From assembly GCA_028751875.1 (NCBI GenBank), contig CM054153.1:9784664-9848663 (forward strand): DNA of 64,000 bases. The letters are read 5' to 3'. Below are positions 36,909-51,200 of this stretch, piece by piece (within the stretch, counting starts at the first letter, position 1; each line of letters opens with the position of its first letter). The position numbers were made by a program, and so were the translations under genes. The notes under the pieces are model-generated. The model did no database searches. It was not told the DNA's origin and saw only the letters and a program-made list of their open reading frames with translations. Source of the stretch: Rapana venosa (taxonomy: Eukaryota > Mollusca > Gastropoda > Neogastropoda > Muricidae).

Positions 36909-39900
36909 CTTTAAAGTACCTACTTTAATGTATGTACATTAAAAAGAAAAATATTTTTAAAAACATTGAGTAATATGTTACCTTGGCACTGCAGAAAACT
37001 GCCCGTCAGCGCCTGGGCTTTATCACAGTTCTTGATTAAACCATTGACGCTGGGGGCAACAGCAAAGTGAGAGGCTGTATGACCAGTGGCTTTCCCACTC
37101 ATGGAATTCCACTTTACAGCTTAGTCTTTAGTGATCGACTATGACTCTCTGACTAGGAGGTTTGACTCGCACAGTCCTTATGTGCTGCTGCCCTGGGGGG
37201 CTGGTTGGCCTTTGGAGAACATCTCCAATGCTGACTGTCCTTATGCCCACTTGGCCGAGAGAGTGGGGATGTGCTGTGGGCAAGGCATCTCCACTATAAT
37301 CAAATTTCTGCCCAGTTTTCTGCTGTTTTGGAGGTCATCGTTGGACACGACGGACATACATACTACAGAAAAACTTTCCAAAAATTACTAAGCAGATAAG
37401 GGGTAGTGGCCTATGTGTTATTCTTTTAGATAATAAGCATTTAGCACACATAGCAAGAGAGCTGTCCACATAAAAAAACAAAAAAAGGAGTTACGATCTG
37501 TTACTTTCATACTGGTCATAGCCTTACCCACCACAGAGGCCATTCACTATCAGAGCCGCATTGGGAAGGTAGGGGCAAGGCAGCCCCATCCGAAAACCCA
37601 CAAACCACGCCAAACGACAAACCCACTGCCTCACCTTTCCTCTTTGGGGGCCTTGTTGACTTCAGGCAGCACCTCCACAGACTGGGCCTCCAGACGGAAT
37701 TTCTTCATCATGCCCACCAGTCTGTGAGAGAAAACAGAAAACTACTCTTAGTCTTGCATCGTTTGGTCTCTGTGCCATTAAGGTTTTTCCTTTTTTTTTC
37801 CAAGTGTTTTTCCCCCCCACCTTCTTCTCTAGCTAATAGTGCTGGATGGTGTTTACCTGCTCATGCAGAGTGAGAATATCTGTGATAATGAATCTGGTTT
37901 TCTCTTTTTTAACACCTTTTGACATCATTTAATATTGGTAACTTACATGTGGTAGATAAAAATCTAAAGAACTGTCACACTTGCATATGCATGAAAAACA
38001 ATAAATAAGATAGCTTACTATTCTGTGATCATATCGGTTAAATTCTCTAGAAACCATAAATACAAACAATCCCTGCTTATGTGCAGGGAAATAAAACCAG
38101 CCTAACACGGTAAATATGTTCAAGAATAACTCCACATCTTCTCTCCTCTGCGTTCCCTTCTTGGGTGGGATGTGTAGTGCCTGGTCTTCTCCTGTGCTTG
38201 TAACTCTGTAGGAGGTCTGCCTGCTGGCCTCAAGCCAACACATTCAAACACTTAACTACTAAGCAATAGCATCCATCTAACACCACATCTAAAGTCCTTC
38301 GAATGAGACTATAAACTGAGGCCCCGTGTTCGAACGCATGCAGAACATCTTGCGCACACGTTAAATCCTGTTCTGCTTTTCAGAAGAGTAGGCAATTGTG
38401 TGCTGGTGGAAACAGATGACAAAATTTACAAAACCGCATACACACGGGGACTGGATGTAAAAAAGCACATGAGTGCTTATTCCATTATCCTCGATATAAA
38501 AGAATAAATAAAATAAATAAACAGAATGCCCCTTATACTAATACTGTCTGCATTTTGTCAAGGTCTCTCCCTGTCATCTTGCTGCAGGCAAGAAAATAGG
38601 AATCTGACATTTTGTAGGCACACACACACGTGCAATACTGTATGATGCCTGCAACACTCACTCTCTCTGCGTTTTATCAATGTCGCCCTTCTTGCTGCCA
38701 GGAACGAAGATACGAATGTGGCATTTCTTCCACACTTTCTGCCTCAGAAGATGGGGAATCAGCAGTGTCAGACCACCATCGTCGTACAGCCACCAGATGT
38801 CGATGGTGCCTCGGGGAACCTTCTTGGCGTCGAAGCGGTTCATGGCCTGAATCAGGTCCGTGTTCACGCCCCCAGCACCCCCCTTGGGCTCCTGGATCTC
38901 CACGATGGTGTCTTTCTTCTGTTTGCGGGGCGACTTGTTGTTCCGACCGATGCCGTTGCGCTTGGAGAACCGGCCGTTGGGGACGACGTCCATCTGGTCC
39001 TGGTCAATGTCACTGGAGCTCATCTCTGCAACAACCCAGAAAAACGTTGTTGAAGATTCTAGGTTCAAGATTTTTGTTTTTTTTAAAATCCCTTATAGGG
39101 TATGGAGGATTAAAGATTATGTGAACAAAAAGCAAATCACTCATGAAATATTGTGAACTACAACTCTCCAAAACTACTCAGACACAGCAAGAATATAAAT
39201 GATTTGATGATTTATCTCCTCATTCCCAGTTATCATACACGCTTTCACAGTTGTTGGTTATTTTTTAGAAAGCTGAGAACTAGGTAAAATGAATCAACTT
39301 TAAAGCTTCATAAAAAAAAAAACAAGAACAACAACACAATCAGAAATGAAACAAACTTCTTTGTCAAAGCGCACTTTTCTGGTTTTGCTCCCTGATTGTT
39401 CTCAGTGCAGTACAGCATGTTTTTTTACAACATCCTGTCCACTTGTAAGGGTCAGTAAGAAAAATAAAATCACCAAAAAATAGTCACTGCAAATCAGTTA
39501 ACAAACCTTTAAAAACAGTTTGTTATGACACTGAGTTAGATGTAAACAAAGTATAGAGCATCTGTCCTTCGTATTTCAGGTGGAAGGAGGCACACAGAAA
39601 ACACTGGTAGTTTCATTGACAATAACGAGATACAGTGAGGGTGAGGTCACAAATACGCAAGTCTGATGATCACAGAGCAGCTACATCTTTCTCATAACAT
39701 CAATACACAAAATGACCATCCCCCCCCCTCCCAACACTGTTTATGCCATATTAAGTAACTCATAAATGAACTTTGAAATACAAGTATCAGATTAACTTTC
39801 AACATGAAACCAACAAAACCAAATAAATGATTAAAACGTATAAACAAAGCCTTCATTTTATATACGAAGTAAACCAACATACACATCATCACTGTTAATT

Positions 39901-42900
39901 TGTAGCTTACACCCAAAAACTCCACCACCAAAATTAGGAAGAAAAAGCTAAACAGACAAAACCCCCCATGCTTTGATAAAGAAACTAAAAAAGAGACCAG
40001 GGTCAAAATGAACGATTCCAGTAAGTGACCTCCTCCCACAAAATGAGGCAAGGGTTGAATGCTGTACTTTCTGTGACAAGACATACCAACAAGAATGGTC
40101 GCAATAACATGACAATGTTTGTTTTGGAATACGGGTTTACTGTTAAAGTTTTCTAAATGCTAAACACTGACAATGAATTATATAGCCTAGTATCAAAACC
40201 CAATGGAAGGTTGGGATGCTGTGTTACAGATGACTAAAAAGAACGGTAATGTGATACACAAGGATTTTATAACTGTCATCTTTTGCCAGCATATAGATTT
40301 CAAATATCTTAACATAAATGTAAAGATTTTAGCGAGGACTCTGCAAACCTTGCTTCAAAAATGATCTTACGCTTTCTTTTTTCTTTGTTCAAATTTCAAG
40401 ATTCACCATTGGTGAGAATGTTCCAAACATGAACTGTTTTTTTTTTACACCACCACTAAAGGAGGAAAGGTAAAGGAGTCCCATAACCTATAAGGTCGTA
40501 GGGGAGCGAGGCATCAGAGACCTCACTTCTCTAGGGGCCAGCATATTGAGGGCGGCGCCCATCTCCTCTCCCTCGCTGCTTTACCTTCCCTGACCCTAAA
40601 GAGGGCAGGTACCCATTTACAGCTGGGGGAACTGTACTGAAGCCAAGGCGCGCAAACGGTCACCCATCCAACTGGTAACCACGCTCGACGCTGCTTAACT
40701 TGGCTGGGGGAAAAGCGAGTGCTCCGACCACTGAGCTATCCCGTCCCCATATTCCATCTTCAGAGGCAATGTCTAAACATGACATTAGTGTGCATGTGTC
40801 TTTAGATAACAACTTCCAATCTTACAGAGACATGGACTGGGATTCAACACAGGTGTAAGATTTCCTTATATATATATACCTTATGCACAAGACCTCAGGT
40901 TCAAGTCTTATGGAAAGGGATAAACAACAGTTGGCTCCTATGAAAAAAAAAGTGGGATTTGATCCTGTGACCCTCGCATTAAGTGCCAAAGATTCTGACC
41001 CCCCCAGCCAAATGGACTTTAAGCCCTGCTTCAATAAAGAATGTATGAATCCTGCTTTTGCAAAGGTAAAAGCAACACCTGAGGTTAAAAAATATACAAG
41101 GTTGTTACTGTCGGGAATGCATTAACAATTCAGGAATGAAAACAAACATAGGTAATACAGATTACTCTTAGTTAAGGTGAAAGCTGTTAGAAATGATATG
41201 ACTTCCATATGCTATAATATCACAGAATTTGACAAAAATAAAATATCAAATTTTGGTTTTGATATTAATTGAATTTTGATCTTTCCCAGATTCCTTAGAA
41301 AATGCATAAACTGACAGAATCCATTTAATTTTCCTTTTGTTATCAGGTTTTAAAAGAACAAGATACCATAAAACCCTTCCTTATCCAGTATGTGTGTGCA
41401 TGCACTCATGCAAGAGATTACAGTAAGCTCAAGTGTATGTGTGTACATTCACATGCATGCCTGTTCAAGTGACACACTCTTCCCATAGTTGAAATAAACG
41501 TCTATATTCATGTGGACATCAGTATCTTAATAAGTCAAAAAAATTATTCAATTCCCAATGCATTTGCATTATCAAATGTGAGCAAAGGTTAGGTTAGACT
41601 CTATGCTGCAAATACAACGGGGAGTTAGTGTTAGTTTAATGCTGCCGACAAGAGTTAGTAAAGGTTAAAATGGTATAGGCTATCGTGTTATAGAGAAAGA
41701 ATTCATAACAGAAAGTTAGGGTGATACAGAGAGCAGCCAGGATTTCTCTTCTTTGCAAGTAGATATGATAATTACAGCTTGAAGAGAAATGGTCACATGC
41801 TGCACTGCTGGGTCATTTCTTACTTACATACAACATCATATGGAACATTATGTAGTATATAAACCCATGCACATATGTGACGCTCCTCCACATAATGAAT
41901 CGGATTGCACCAGAGGTAAATTTTTAGTTATTGACATGATAATATTTTGCAATAAAATGGCTATTCAAAACAACCAAAAAAACAACAGATTGAAAATTGG
42001 ACAATTCTATGGAAAGTTATTACAACTTGAAATGACAGACTGCAGGAAATCACAAAATGAGAAATTGACAAGTTTAGCATCTAATAGGTGGTCAGAATGA
42101 GGGCTCGGGTATTTAAAAAAAACACATTTAAAAGCAAAAGGAAACAAATTTACGCCTTGATACTTCAGTAATGAGCAGAATAATGGTAATAATGTTATAT
42201 TCAATCGAAATTGACAACCTGACCCCCATCCACCTAAAATGTAGTAAAGTGGGTAAGGTGCTAAGCAACTCTTTTTGTGGTGAAGCATCACATATTCAGA
42301 CAAATACACTAAACTCTTGCACGAATAAAAAACAAATTAAGCTGAAAAGGGTCACAGATCCTATTGGAAAAACTTTCTGCTGTGGATTTATAAATTCATT
42401 TTGATTCTGACCAAAAATCACATTTGATTTGAATTAAAAGACAGTCATATATAACATCTGCCATTCACATTTATCCTGTACAATGGGATAATAGACAAGA
42501 GATAAAACACTGATCTCACATACACACACACACAGGCCTTCTTGACTCTTTTGATACTAGCTTTCAGTTAAATTATTTTCCTGTCGACTTTTATGTAACA
42601 AATGATACCTTCCATTACAAAGTCAATGCCTTTTTGAGCCTTTGGGTGTTGCATGCAAAACTAAGCATAAGTGAGAAATCGGCCTCACTGACTTCAGAAC
42701 TTCAAAAGAAGTAAACACATTTTATTTCTTTAACCTGTTCAGTGCCTTACTTGACGAGTTAACTCAATGGCATGAACATGTTCTCCTCACTGTCATGTCC
42801 ATCAAGTATACTTGTCATGGTGAAGTCCAGAACTTTCCTTATTTTATATTTAGACTGTTTACGAAACAGTATATTTTTGGACAGGCGAAAGTCTCTAGAT

Positions 42901-45900
42901 TCTCTTGATAACCAATAGTCTTGCATTCATCAAAGCGATTTAAAAAAAAATATGCACCAGTTTGGGGGAGGGGAGGAGGGGAAGGGAGAAACCCTGGCAA
43001 GTAAGATTTAAATTCAAGCCTAATTCCCTGGGAGTAAAAGGGTCAACTTCCACACTCGTCTGACAGTTCAAGAGTTTTGGACAGACAGGCACACCATAAA
43101 ATCATACAAGTATACACACTTTCTCTACGCGCATTATGAAGACAAAGGCACGCTAGTTACGTACACACCAACATACACAATGTCTCTAAACAGCATATCA
43201 TGATGACAAAGACCCTGTACAATCATCTCACCACTTCTTAACAGGGCAGAAATGTTACCACAAGCTTCGCTGCTATTTTACCAATAACAACAACAGCAGT
43301 ACAGTTCATCAAAAACAAGTCACCACTACTACAAAAAGATACACACACACATTTCTACATCCCCCAGAGCTGCAAAATCGCGCATTCCTCCCGCAAAATG
43401 CACAACCTGTGCAAAAGAAAAAGCTTTGTGCATGGTCTGCCTCCGTGCTGGAAATTTGCGAAGCAGACCTGTGGTTTCAGTCAGAATATCAGTGGTGTGC
43501 ATTTCTCATGCAAGTAGAGATTTTTTTTTCGGCATCCCAAATGTACCATGCAAGTTGAAGCCGGTCAGCGTTATAGTGCAAGAATTGTAGGATTGTCCTA
43601 GAGACAGATCCGCTCTATCGCATGCTGATAAAGAATGAAAAGAAACTTTAAAAAAATAAATGAAGAAAAAAAAGGAGAAAAAATGAAAAAATACAATTCA
43701 TTTTCAGGCTACAAGGCATTTTTTTGGGTGGGTGGGGGGGGGGGGGGGGGGGTAATGACGAATTATCTCAGTTTGAAAAAACAAATTTCTTTGAATTTAA
43801 AACAAAATCTGGTACAATAGAACTAAACGGATGTGATGAAAAGCTTTTGAATTTATTCATTCATAAATTTTTTTTAATTCCTTTTTTTTAAAAAACCAAC
43901 CTAACCAGCAAACACAGACACATGTTTCACATTGCTGTGTATGAAACATTTGATAGGTATGACATAACCATATATGAGCCTACTACACCATAAAGTTATC
44001 ATTGAGAAACTAAGACTGTTTGAATTCAAATCAAATTAGAACTTGAAATCACTGAATCATAGACAGCACCGACATCAAAACAACTGATTTACCATACCCA
44101 AAACACTTCCCCTTGACACACGATCCACATAAAAATAAAATATCAAAATGCTGCCTTGTAGCCCCAAAAATTACAGAAATAAAAAAAATACCAAAATAAT
44201 AACCACCAAAACAAAAAAAGCATGAAACAAAAGAAGAAAGCTGCAGCTATGGAGAGAAAAAATGAAATAAAATAAAAACGACAACAACGAACTGGCAGGT
44301 GCATCAGATTTGTCTCCTCCAGCACACGAGTCTCTCTTTTTGCCGACATTGTCGTCGTCATCATCATCATCGTCGGCTACCTGTTCCACCTCCTCTTCTT
44401 CCTCCTCACCGCTCTCCTCTGAAATCATCACAGCTAGCAGACTGAAGGTTGGCTACTGTCAGCCATCTACCTTTCTCCTTTTCCTTACCACAGGTAAGAG
44501 GCAGTAGTTTGTGTGTGTATGTATATGTGTGTGTGTGTGTTGTGTGTGTGTGTGTAGGGGGTGGTTGTGTGTGTGTGTGTAAGCCATTTAGAGACAGAAA
44601 AATTAAAAAAGAAATGTACTTTATCTTTGAAGGAAATAAAAGCAAAAATCCCTATCTATACAGATATATCAAAACATCCATCTACATATCTCAACATAAA
44701 TCCTAATCACAAAAAAACCACCAACCACACACCAAAAAAAAAAAAGACATCAATAAATCAGCCCAAACACAAAATACACATCTTACAAGGAAAAAAATAT
44801 ATATATACTAAAATTTTTTTCTGAAATGATAAAAACTTACACATAACACAATCATACAACACCAAACACCAAGAATAAAAAAAACACAAAACGACCAATG
44901 ACCAAAAAACATAGAAATCGAGACAAAATTCACACATCAAAATCATGACAAAATGACACATGCAAGAAGTGCAGACACAAAGGAACCCGAACTCTCACTC
45001 CCTCCATTTTTTTCTCTCACTCCATTTCTTTCTCACTTAATTTCTCTCTCTCTCTCTCTCTCCAGGCAGGCTCACCATCGTCGGTCTGCGTGGGGGAGGG
45101 TTCACTGAGGTCGTTGAAGATGGAGGCGTCTCCCTCGTTCATGCCCACCCCCAGCCCCTCCTTCATGCGCAGAATCCCCACGCCATAGTGCAGGTCAAAG
45201 GCGTCGCTGAAATATCACACACACACACACGTGCCGACATGTTTTGGGATCGTTTCACATCACCTCCTTCAGATCCCTAGGTTTACTTCTAGTTATACAT
45301 CCCACAGCTACCAGTCCCCCCCCCCCCCCCCCCCCCACTTTCAGCTGCTATTCATTCCATCCCAGCCCAAGCTGGTGCTAATTATAACAGGAACGAACCA
45401 CATTTGGACTTGGTAAAAGTTAAGGGTCACGCTAAACGTAGCATACTTGACGAAGTGATGTGGGATTTGCGTGCTATGGTACCCCATTCTGCACATGTGT
45501 AAGGGTTAAGAATAAGAAAAAAAATTCACAAAATTAATCACTGTAGGTTAGCTTATGAAGTTAAAAAACAACCAAAACAACCACCAAAACACAGGTCGTT
45601 ACAATGCTCAGTCGGTTGATGGTTTTGACAGAATATCATTCACAAAATGTATACAGTTTTGTTTAAACCATCAACTATTCATCGTCTTAGTTATTTGATG
45701 ACACAAGTTTCTTTCCTTCAAATTTCAGCTTGTGGAGATACGAAGAGAGTATGGTTGATTTCCTTTATGATGGATAAATCACATGCAGTGTGGGTTAGGA
45801 TCACAAACATACCTAACGCACAAACCAACAAAGCCCATTTTGGAAAAATAAACAGGTCAGTGCAGATATCAGTTTATAATGTTATTACAGTATCTTATCT

Positions 45901-48078
45901 AGATTTTAAAAAAATCTATATCTCCCAATTCCTGACTTCACACAAAATGGCTGTGTGACAAACATTCCTAATCAGGGACACTTGGATGGAGTGAGCGAGT
46001 TAATTGAAAGGAGAAGCCCTACCAACAAATTCAGCAACTACACAAGTGCCAAGTCTACTTTTTGATCCTCCTTGATCTATGAGTGATCTGCACTTGGCAG
46101 CAGACAGCTACTCATACCAGCTAAGCAAATCCTCCCATTTAAAAGATGTGTTATTGGGTTAAGTCCTACTTACTGTAAGATACAGAAGTACTGGTACGCA
46201 TTCTCGGCGGTGTCGGTGGACCAGCTACACTTGAACCCCATGATCAGCACGTTGGGCTTGAACTTGCCAATGCCAACATTCTGCAACAACAACACCACAG
46301 TGTTAGACTGCACAACTCTACAACATGAACTGTGAAGCTATAGGGAAAGGTGTCCCATAACCTATGTGGTCGTTGGGGAGCGAGGCGTCAGAGACCTCAG
46401 CTTCTCCAGGGGCCAGCATATTGAGGATGGTGCCCATCTCCTCTCTCTCAGTACATTACCTTCCCTAATCCTTAAAAAGGGCAGGTACCTATTTACAGCT
46501 GGGTGAAGATGGGGACTGTTCTGAAGCCAAGGCCCATGAACAGTCACCAATCCATGACATGCTCAACACTACTTAAGCTTAAATTGGGGAAAGCAAGCCC
46601 TCTGACCACTAAGCTATCCTGCCCCTGGGTAAAAAAAATTAGTAGCTCTCTGAAAAAAAACCTATACATTTTGACAGAGTGAAGTGCAGAACAAAACATG
46701 GCAAGATTTTAGCAAAAACGAGGCTTGCCCAGGAGTCTCATTTGGCTGTGCAACAAGTACTCTACAACAATGCTTTGCAGATGTCTTCCAGACCATGGCA
46801 GCTTAGTTAGCAGTTACACGGGTTATTCTGGGTCAGGCGACACCCGAGCCAAAGCTTACTCCAACAGGGAACAGAAAACACAATTGACAAAAGCTACATG
46901 TGTGCAGGGGCCTGATGCAATACAGCACACACGAGTGCTTCTTCAGCATCTGTGAAATAAAGAGAGTTTACAGTATCTGTGAAATAAAAAGAGTTTACAG
47001 TATCTGTGAAATAAAAAGAGTTTACAATATCTGTGAAATAAAAAGAGTTTACAGTATCTGTGAAATAAAAAGAGTTTTACAGTATCTGTGAAATATAAAA
47101 AGAGTTTACAGTATCTGTGAAATAAAAAGAGTTTACAGTATCTGTGAAATAAAAAAGTTTACAGTATCTGTGAAATAAAAAGAGTTTACAGTATCTGTGA
47201 AATAAAAAGAGTTTACAGTATCTGTGAAATAAAAAGAGTTTACAGTATCTGTGAAATAAAAAGAGTTTACAGTATCTGTGAAATAAAAAGAGTTTACAGT
47301 ATCTGTGAAATAAAAAGAGTTTAACATGGGAATTGCGCCGCAGTTGGATGCGCTGGGCCCGACTTGTCAGGTGCTGAAAAACACAATTTCCCCTCATATG
47401 ACAGACAACAGTAGTTGCTGTCTGAGCGTTTGACGAAGAATGAAGATGATCACACTCTGCAAGATTACCACGATGAGTAGTAAGCTGGCTACACTAGGAA
47501 AGTCCCTACACGAAGGGGGAAAGCACTCTTACCTGCAGCATGCTCTGCACTCCGAGGCGGAAGCTGGGGGCCACGGTGCAGTTGTAGAAGGACCGCGCTT
47601 TGCGAGCAGAGAAGAAATGGTCCATGCTGGTGGACAGCAGGGGCCGGAGGTTTTCTGACTGCTGGCCCTGAACATCGTCAGGGAACATAGGTGTTACAAA
47701 AAATGAACCAGACGGCACAAGAGATCGAAATGGGTGGGATTAGTTAAGTCATGTATGGAAAAAAAGATTTTTGCTCTCGCTCTCTCTTTTTCAGAGGGCA
47801 TTTGTAAAGAATATCTCGTATTATTTCAACACCAACCCCCCCCCCCCCCCCCCACCCCCCCCCCTCCAAGCGTCATGACAGCGTATACTTATGAAATTTG
47901 TTTATTTCTGATCTGGCCAACAAGAGCAATACAGTAGTTGTGATTGCAGTACACAGTAGAATATATAATAACAAAAACTAATCTGGCCAACAAGAGCAAT
48001 ACAGCAGTTGTCATTGCAGAACACAGTAGAATATATAACAAATTCTGAACTGTACCAATTCTATGAATAGCAAGAGAC

Positions 48079-48112
<34 letters not shown>

Positions 48113-48170
48113 AGGGAGACATAGAGTAAGAGAGAAGGGGGAGAGAGAGGGGAGAGGAGGGGGGAGAGAA

Positions 48171-48229
<59 letters not shown>

Positions 48230-51200
48230 AAGACAGACAGATAGAGACAGACAAACAGACAGAGAGGATGAGGAGGAGGAGAGGACTGACCACGATGACA
48301 TTTCCGCAGACCATCATGCCGACGTTCCTGGTGATGTGGGAGACAAAGTCCACCAGCATGGGTCGGCTCTCCGGCTCTCCTGTCAGCACCAGCACCTGGG
48401 GCCTGAAAACCAATCCATCCATCAATCCATCCGTCAATCAGTCAGTCAATCCATCCATCAATCAGTCAATCCATCCATCAATCAGTCAATCCATCCATCA
48501 GTCAATCCATCAATCAATCCATCAAACAATCATCACCAAGACACTGTTCTCCTGTCAGCAACGTTGTTGACAAAGCACAAAGAAAACACAAAAACCGATT
48601 CTGTGGTCGCGTAACCTGAATGCTCGTTCTTCTACTGTATCACACAGCTTCATGGACAAACGTGTAAAACCACGGAAAGAATTAAAAAAAGGAGGGAAAA
48701 AAAGGACAAATGAGTAAAATCATGGAAGAATTTATCTAAAAAATTTTTTAAAAGTAAGAAAATAACTACAGATGTTCTAGGGAAAAAAGTAAGAAAATAA
48801 CTGCAGTGTTCTAGTGCTTCAATCTGTTGCTTGTTTTACAAGATTCAGCACTATACAACGTCCATACATCAGTACTATTACCATTGTTATGTCTTACCTG
48901 TATGTTTTGACATGGTCTTCAGTACGCAGCAGTTTCAGGGCAAACTTGAGGGCTTTGCGATAGACATGGGCCTGTCCCGATGATCCCCAGTTCACGTCTG
49001 CACACAACATGGGCATCGACACTGAGATCAACACTGCATCGATCTGAATTCCCATGCAAATTCAGTCTTGATTAAATTCAAACTGCCCAGTCTCTCTCCC
49101 ATGTGCGCATATTAAAAACAAAACAAAAAAACAATCATCAAAGGTTTATCAAAACTAATCAATGTTTTGCAAAATTCTGGTTATATACTGACTAACAGGC
49201 ACATGTAGAGACTGACGTATGCACGCTTAGGTGTGTATGCACATGCACACATATTATTATCGGTGTACTTGAAGTCGCACACACACCTAATCCAAAATCC
49301 AATCCAATCTTGTTTGTTCATAGCTTCGCCAACCATAGAGGCAATTTAAGGGTTGTCACCTCATAAAACTCTTCTCTCTCACTCACACAACACACTCTCA
49401 CACACACAGCACACCCTTACCCCCGAACACACACACACAACCTCCATCACCTATCGATGAAAGTCAAATTATCTCAAAGCTGTTCTCACACTCTCCCCCC
49501 CAACCTTCATCATCTATTTATCGTCAAGTTATCTCAAAGCTGTTCTCACACTCTCCCCCCCAACCTTCATAATCTATTTATCGTCAAATTATCTCAAAGC
49601 TGTTCTCACACTCCCCCCCTTTCACCTCATTCTCTGCCCCCACCCTCACTCCGCCCCACACACAACGACACCACCTCCCTCCCCCTCCCGAAAAAAATGA
49701 AAGCGGCACTGACTGGGCTTGACGTGCTTGAGGTACATGCAGAGGGAGCTGATGATGAAGGCACAGAGGAGGGCCATGGGCCAGCTGATGAGGAACATCA
49801 CCACGATGCAGATCACGAAGCCCAGCAGACTGACCCACTTGTTGTAGTACCGGAACCCTGGCCGCCACCCTGCCACAACACACACAGCACACACACCAGA
49901 CACAGGAAAAAAACAACACCACGCACACACACACACACAACACACACACACAGACACCACACACACACACCACAAAACACAGGACACCACACCAACCGAA
50001 AAGACATCCAACAGATAAATAGTGATTCAATTCAAAATACTTTGTACCTCAAGAGTAGAGAAATTCGAGTGGGTTACAAGTCATACGTTAAACACGGTAA
50101 TCCTGAGAAAACGTTTATCACAGAATGGTATTGTTTTTAAGTGGAAGAAGAGAAAGAGGAGGAGAAAGAAGAAAAGGGAGGAAGAAGATGAGAGGAAAAA
50201 AAAAGAGGAGGCAGAAGAAGATAGGAGGCGGAAGGAAAGGAGAAGTAGGAGAAAAGAAGACAGAAATAAGAAAACAATAACAAGCAGCTAAGAAATTAGA
50301 AAAAAGTAAGGAGAGGAAGAAGAACAGAGAGCAAACAAATATGGGGAAAAAAAAAGGGAGAAGAAAACAAACAGAAATTTTGAAAGCCCAAAAGAAGAGA
50401 CTTCAGCACAGAATTAGCACACACACACTACACACACACATCTCTTGTAGCAAACAGTACGACAAACCAACCTGGGGTGTTGGCCATGCTGACGTCAAAG
50501 CAAGAGAAGTTGATGAGGGCGTAGGTGGCCAGGAAAAACAGAGAGATCAACGGAGCAATGGCGTTCAGGTCACCTGCGTACACACCACACACACATAACA
50601 ATCAGTACAAACACATCTACGGTTGCTGGTCATTTTTTGTTTGTTTTGGTTCCTTTTTCTTTTTTAAAAATTGTTCCTTAACTAGAGTTCTGAGGGTAAA
50701 CGATGGTATTTTAAAAAATTTAGTTTATTTCTTTTTTTTAATTTGTGGTAAGATTTTTGTGTAAGCTATCATTTGCCCATCTTCTGTCTATGACTTTTTG
50801 AGTGCACTAGATGAATATGTCCGAGTGTGATGTGCATGCACACATGTGTATTATACACATGCATGTGCACACACACATATCCCTTGGCTTAGTAGAAAAA
50901 AGTCAAAACATTACACACAGACATTCATCAATATTTCGTTACCTAATACCCATGTATCAAAAATGCAGACATCATTTAAAATAAGATGATGTTTGACACC
51001 ACCCAAACACACGCACTCTCTTTCACGCAGAGAAATCTGCCATGACTTAAAAGTGGTATACAATACAGTTTCTCTCTCTCTTTCTCACTCACTCACACAC
51101 ACACACCTGAGAGTAGGATGAAAAAACTTACAAAAACTTAAATCTTTTACCCTTAATAAAGATCAATTTGACATCAACCATCAACATAAATGACCCCTCC

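Larger units (their letters stand above)
39026..45075. other. Long intron between SLC12 exons
   Basis: About 6.05 kb. It contains a SINE-B copy (40470-40748, minus), a poly-G run (43734-43752), a GT-rich tract (44515-44580), a purine- or CT-rich acceptor region near 45040-45064, and the possible cassette exon at 44293-44418. No other exon is apparent. Confidence 0.7.

Noticed and set aside
36975..37040. Possible extra SLC12 exon in the intron between 37635 and 36122
   Set aside because: The exons on both sides already join in phase and conserved sequence is continuous; the candidate has no homology.
37131..37391. 86-codon plus-strand frame
   Set aside because: No homology recognised, located in an intron on the opposite strand, probably inside a repeat.
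46900..47397. Repetitive peptides with a 9-residue unit
   Set aside because: Translation of the 27-bp minisatellite on either strand.
48063..48614. Long open frames on both strands through the GA repeat
   Set aside because: Low-complexity Arg/Glu and Ser/Leu translations of a microsatellite that overlap a real SLC12 exon.
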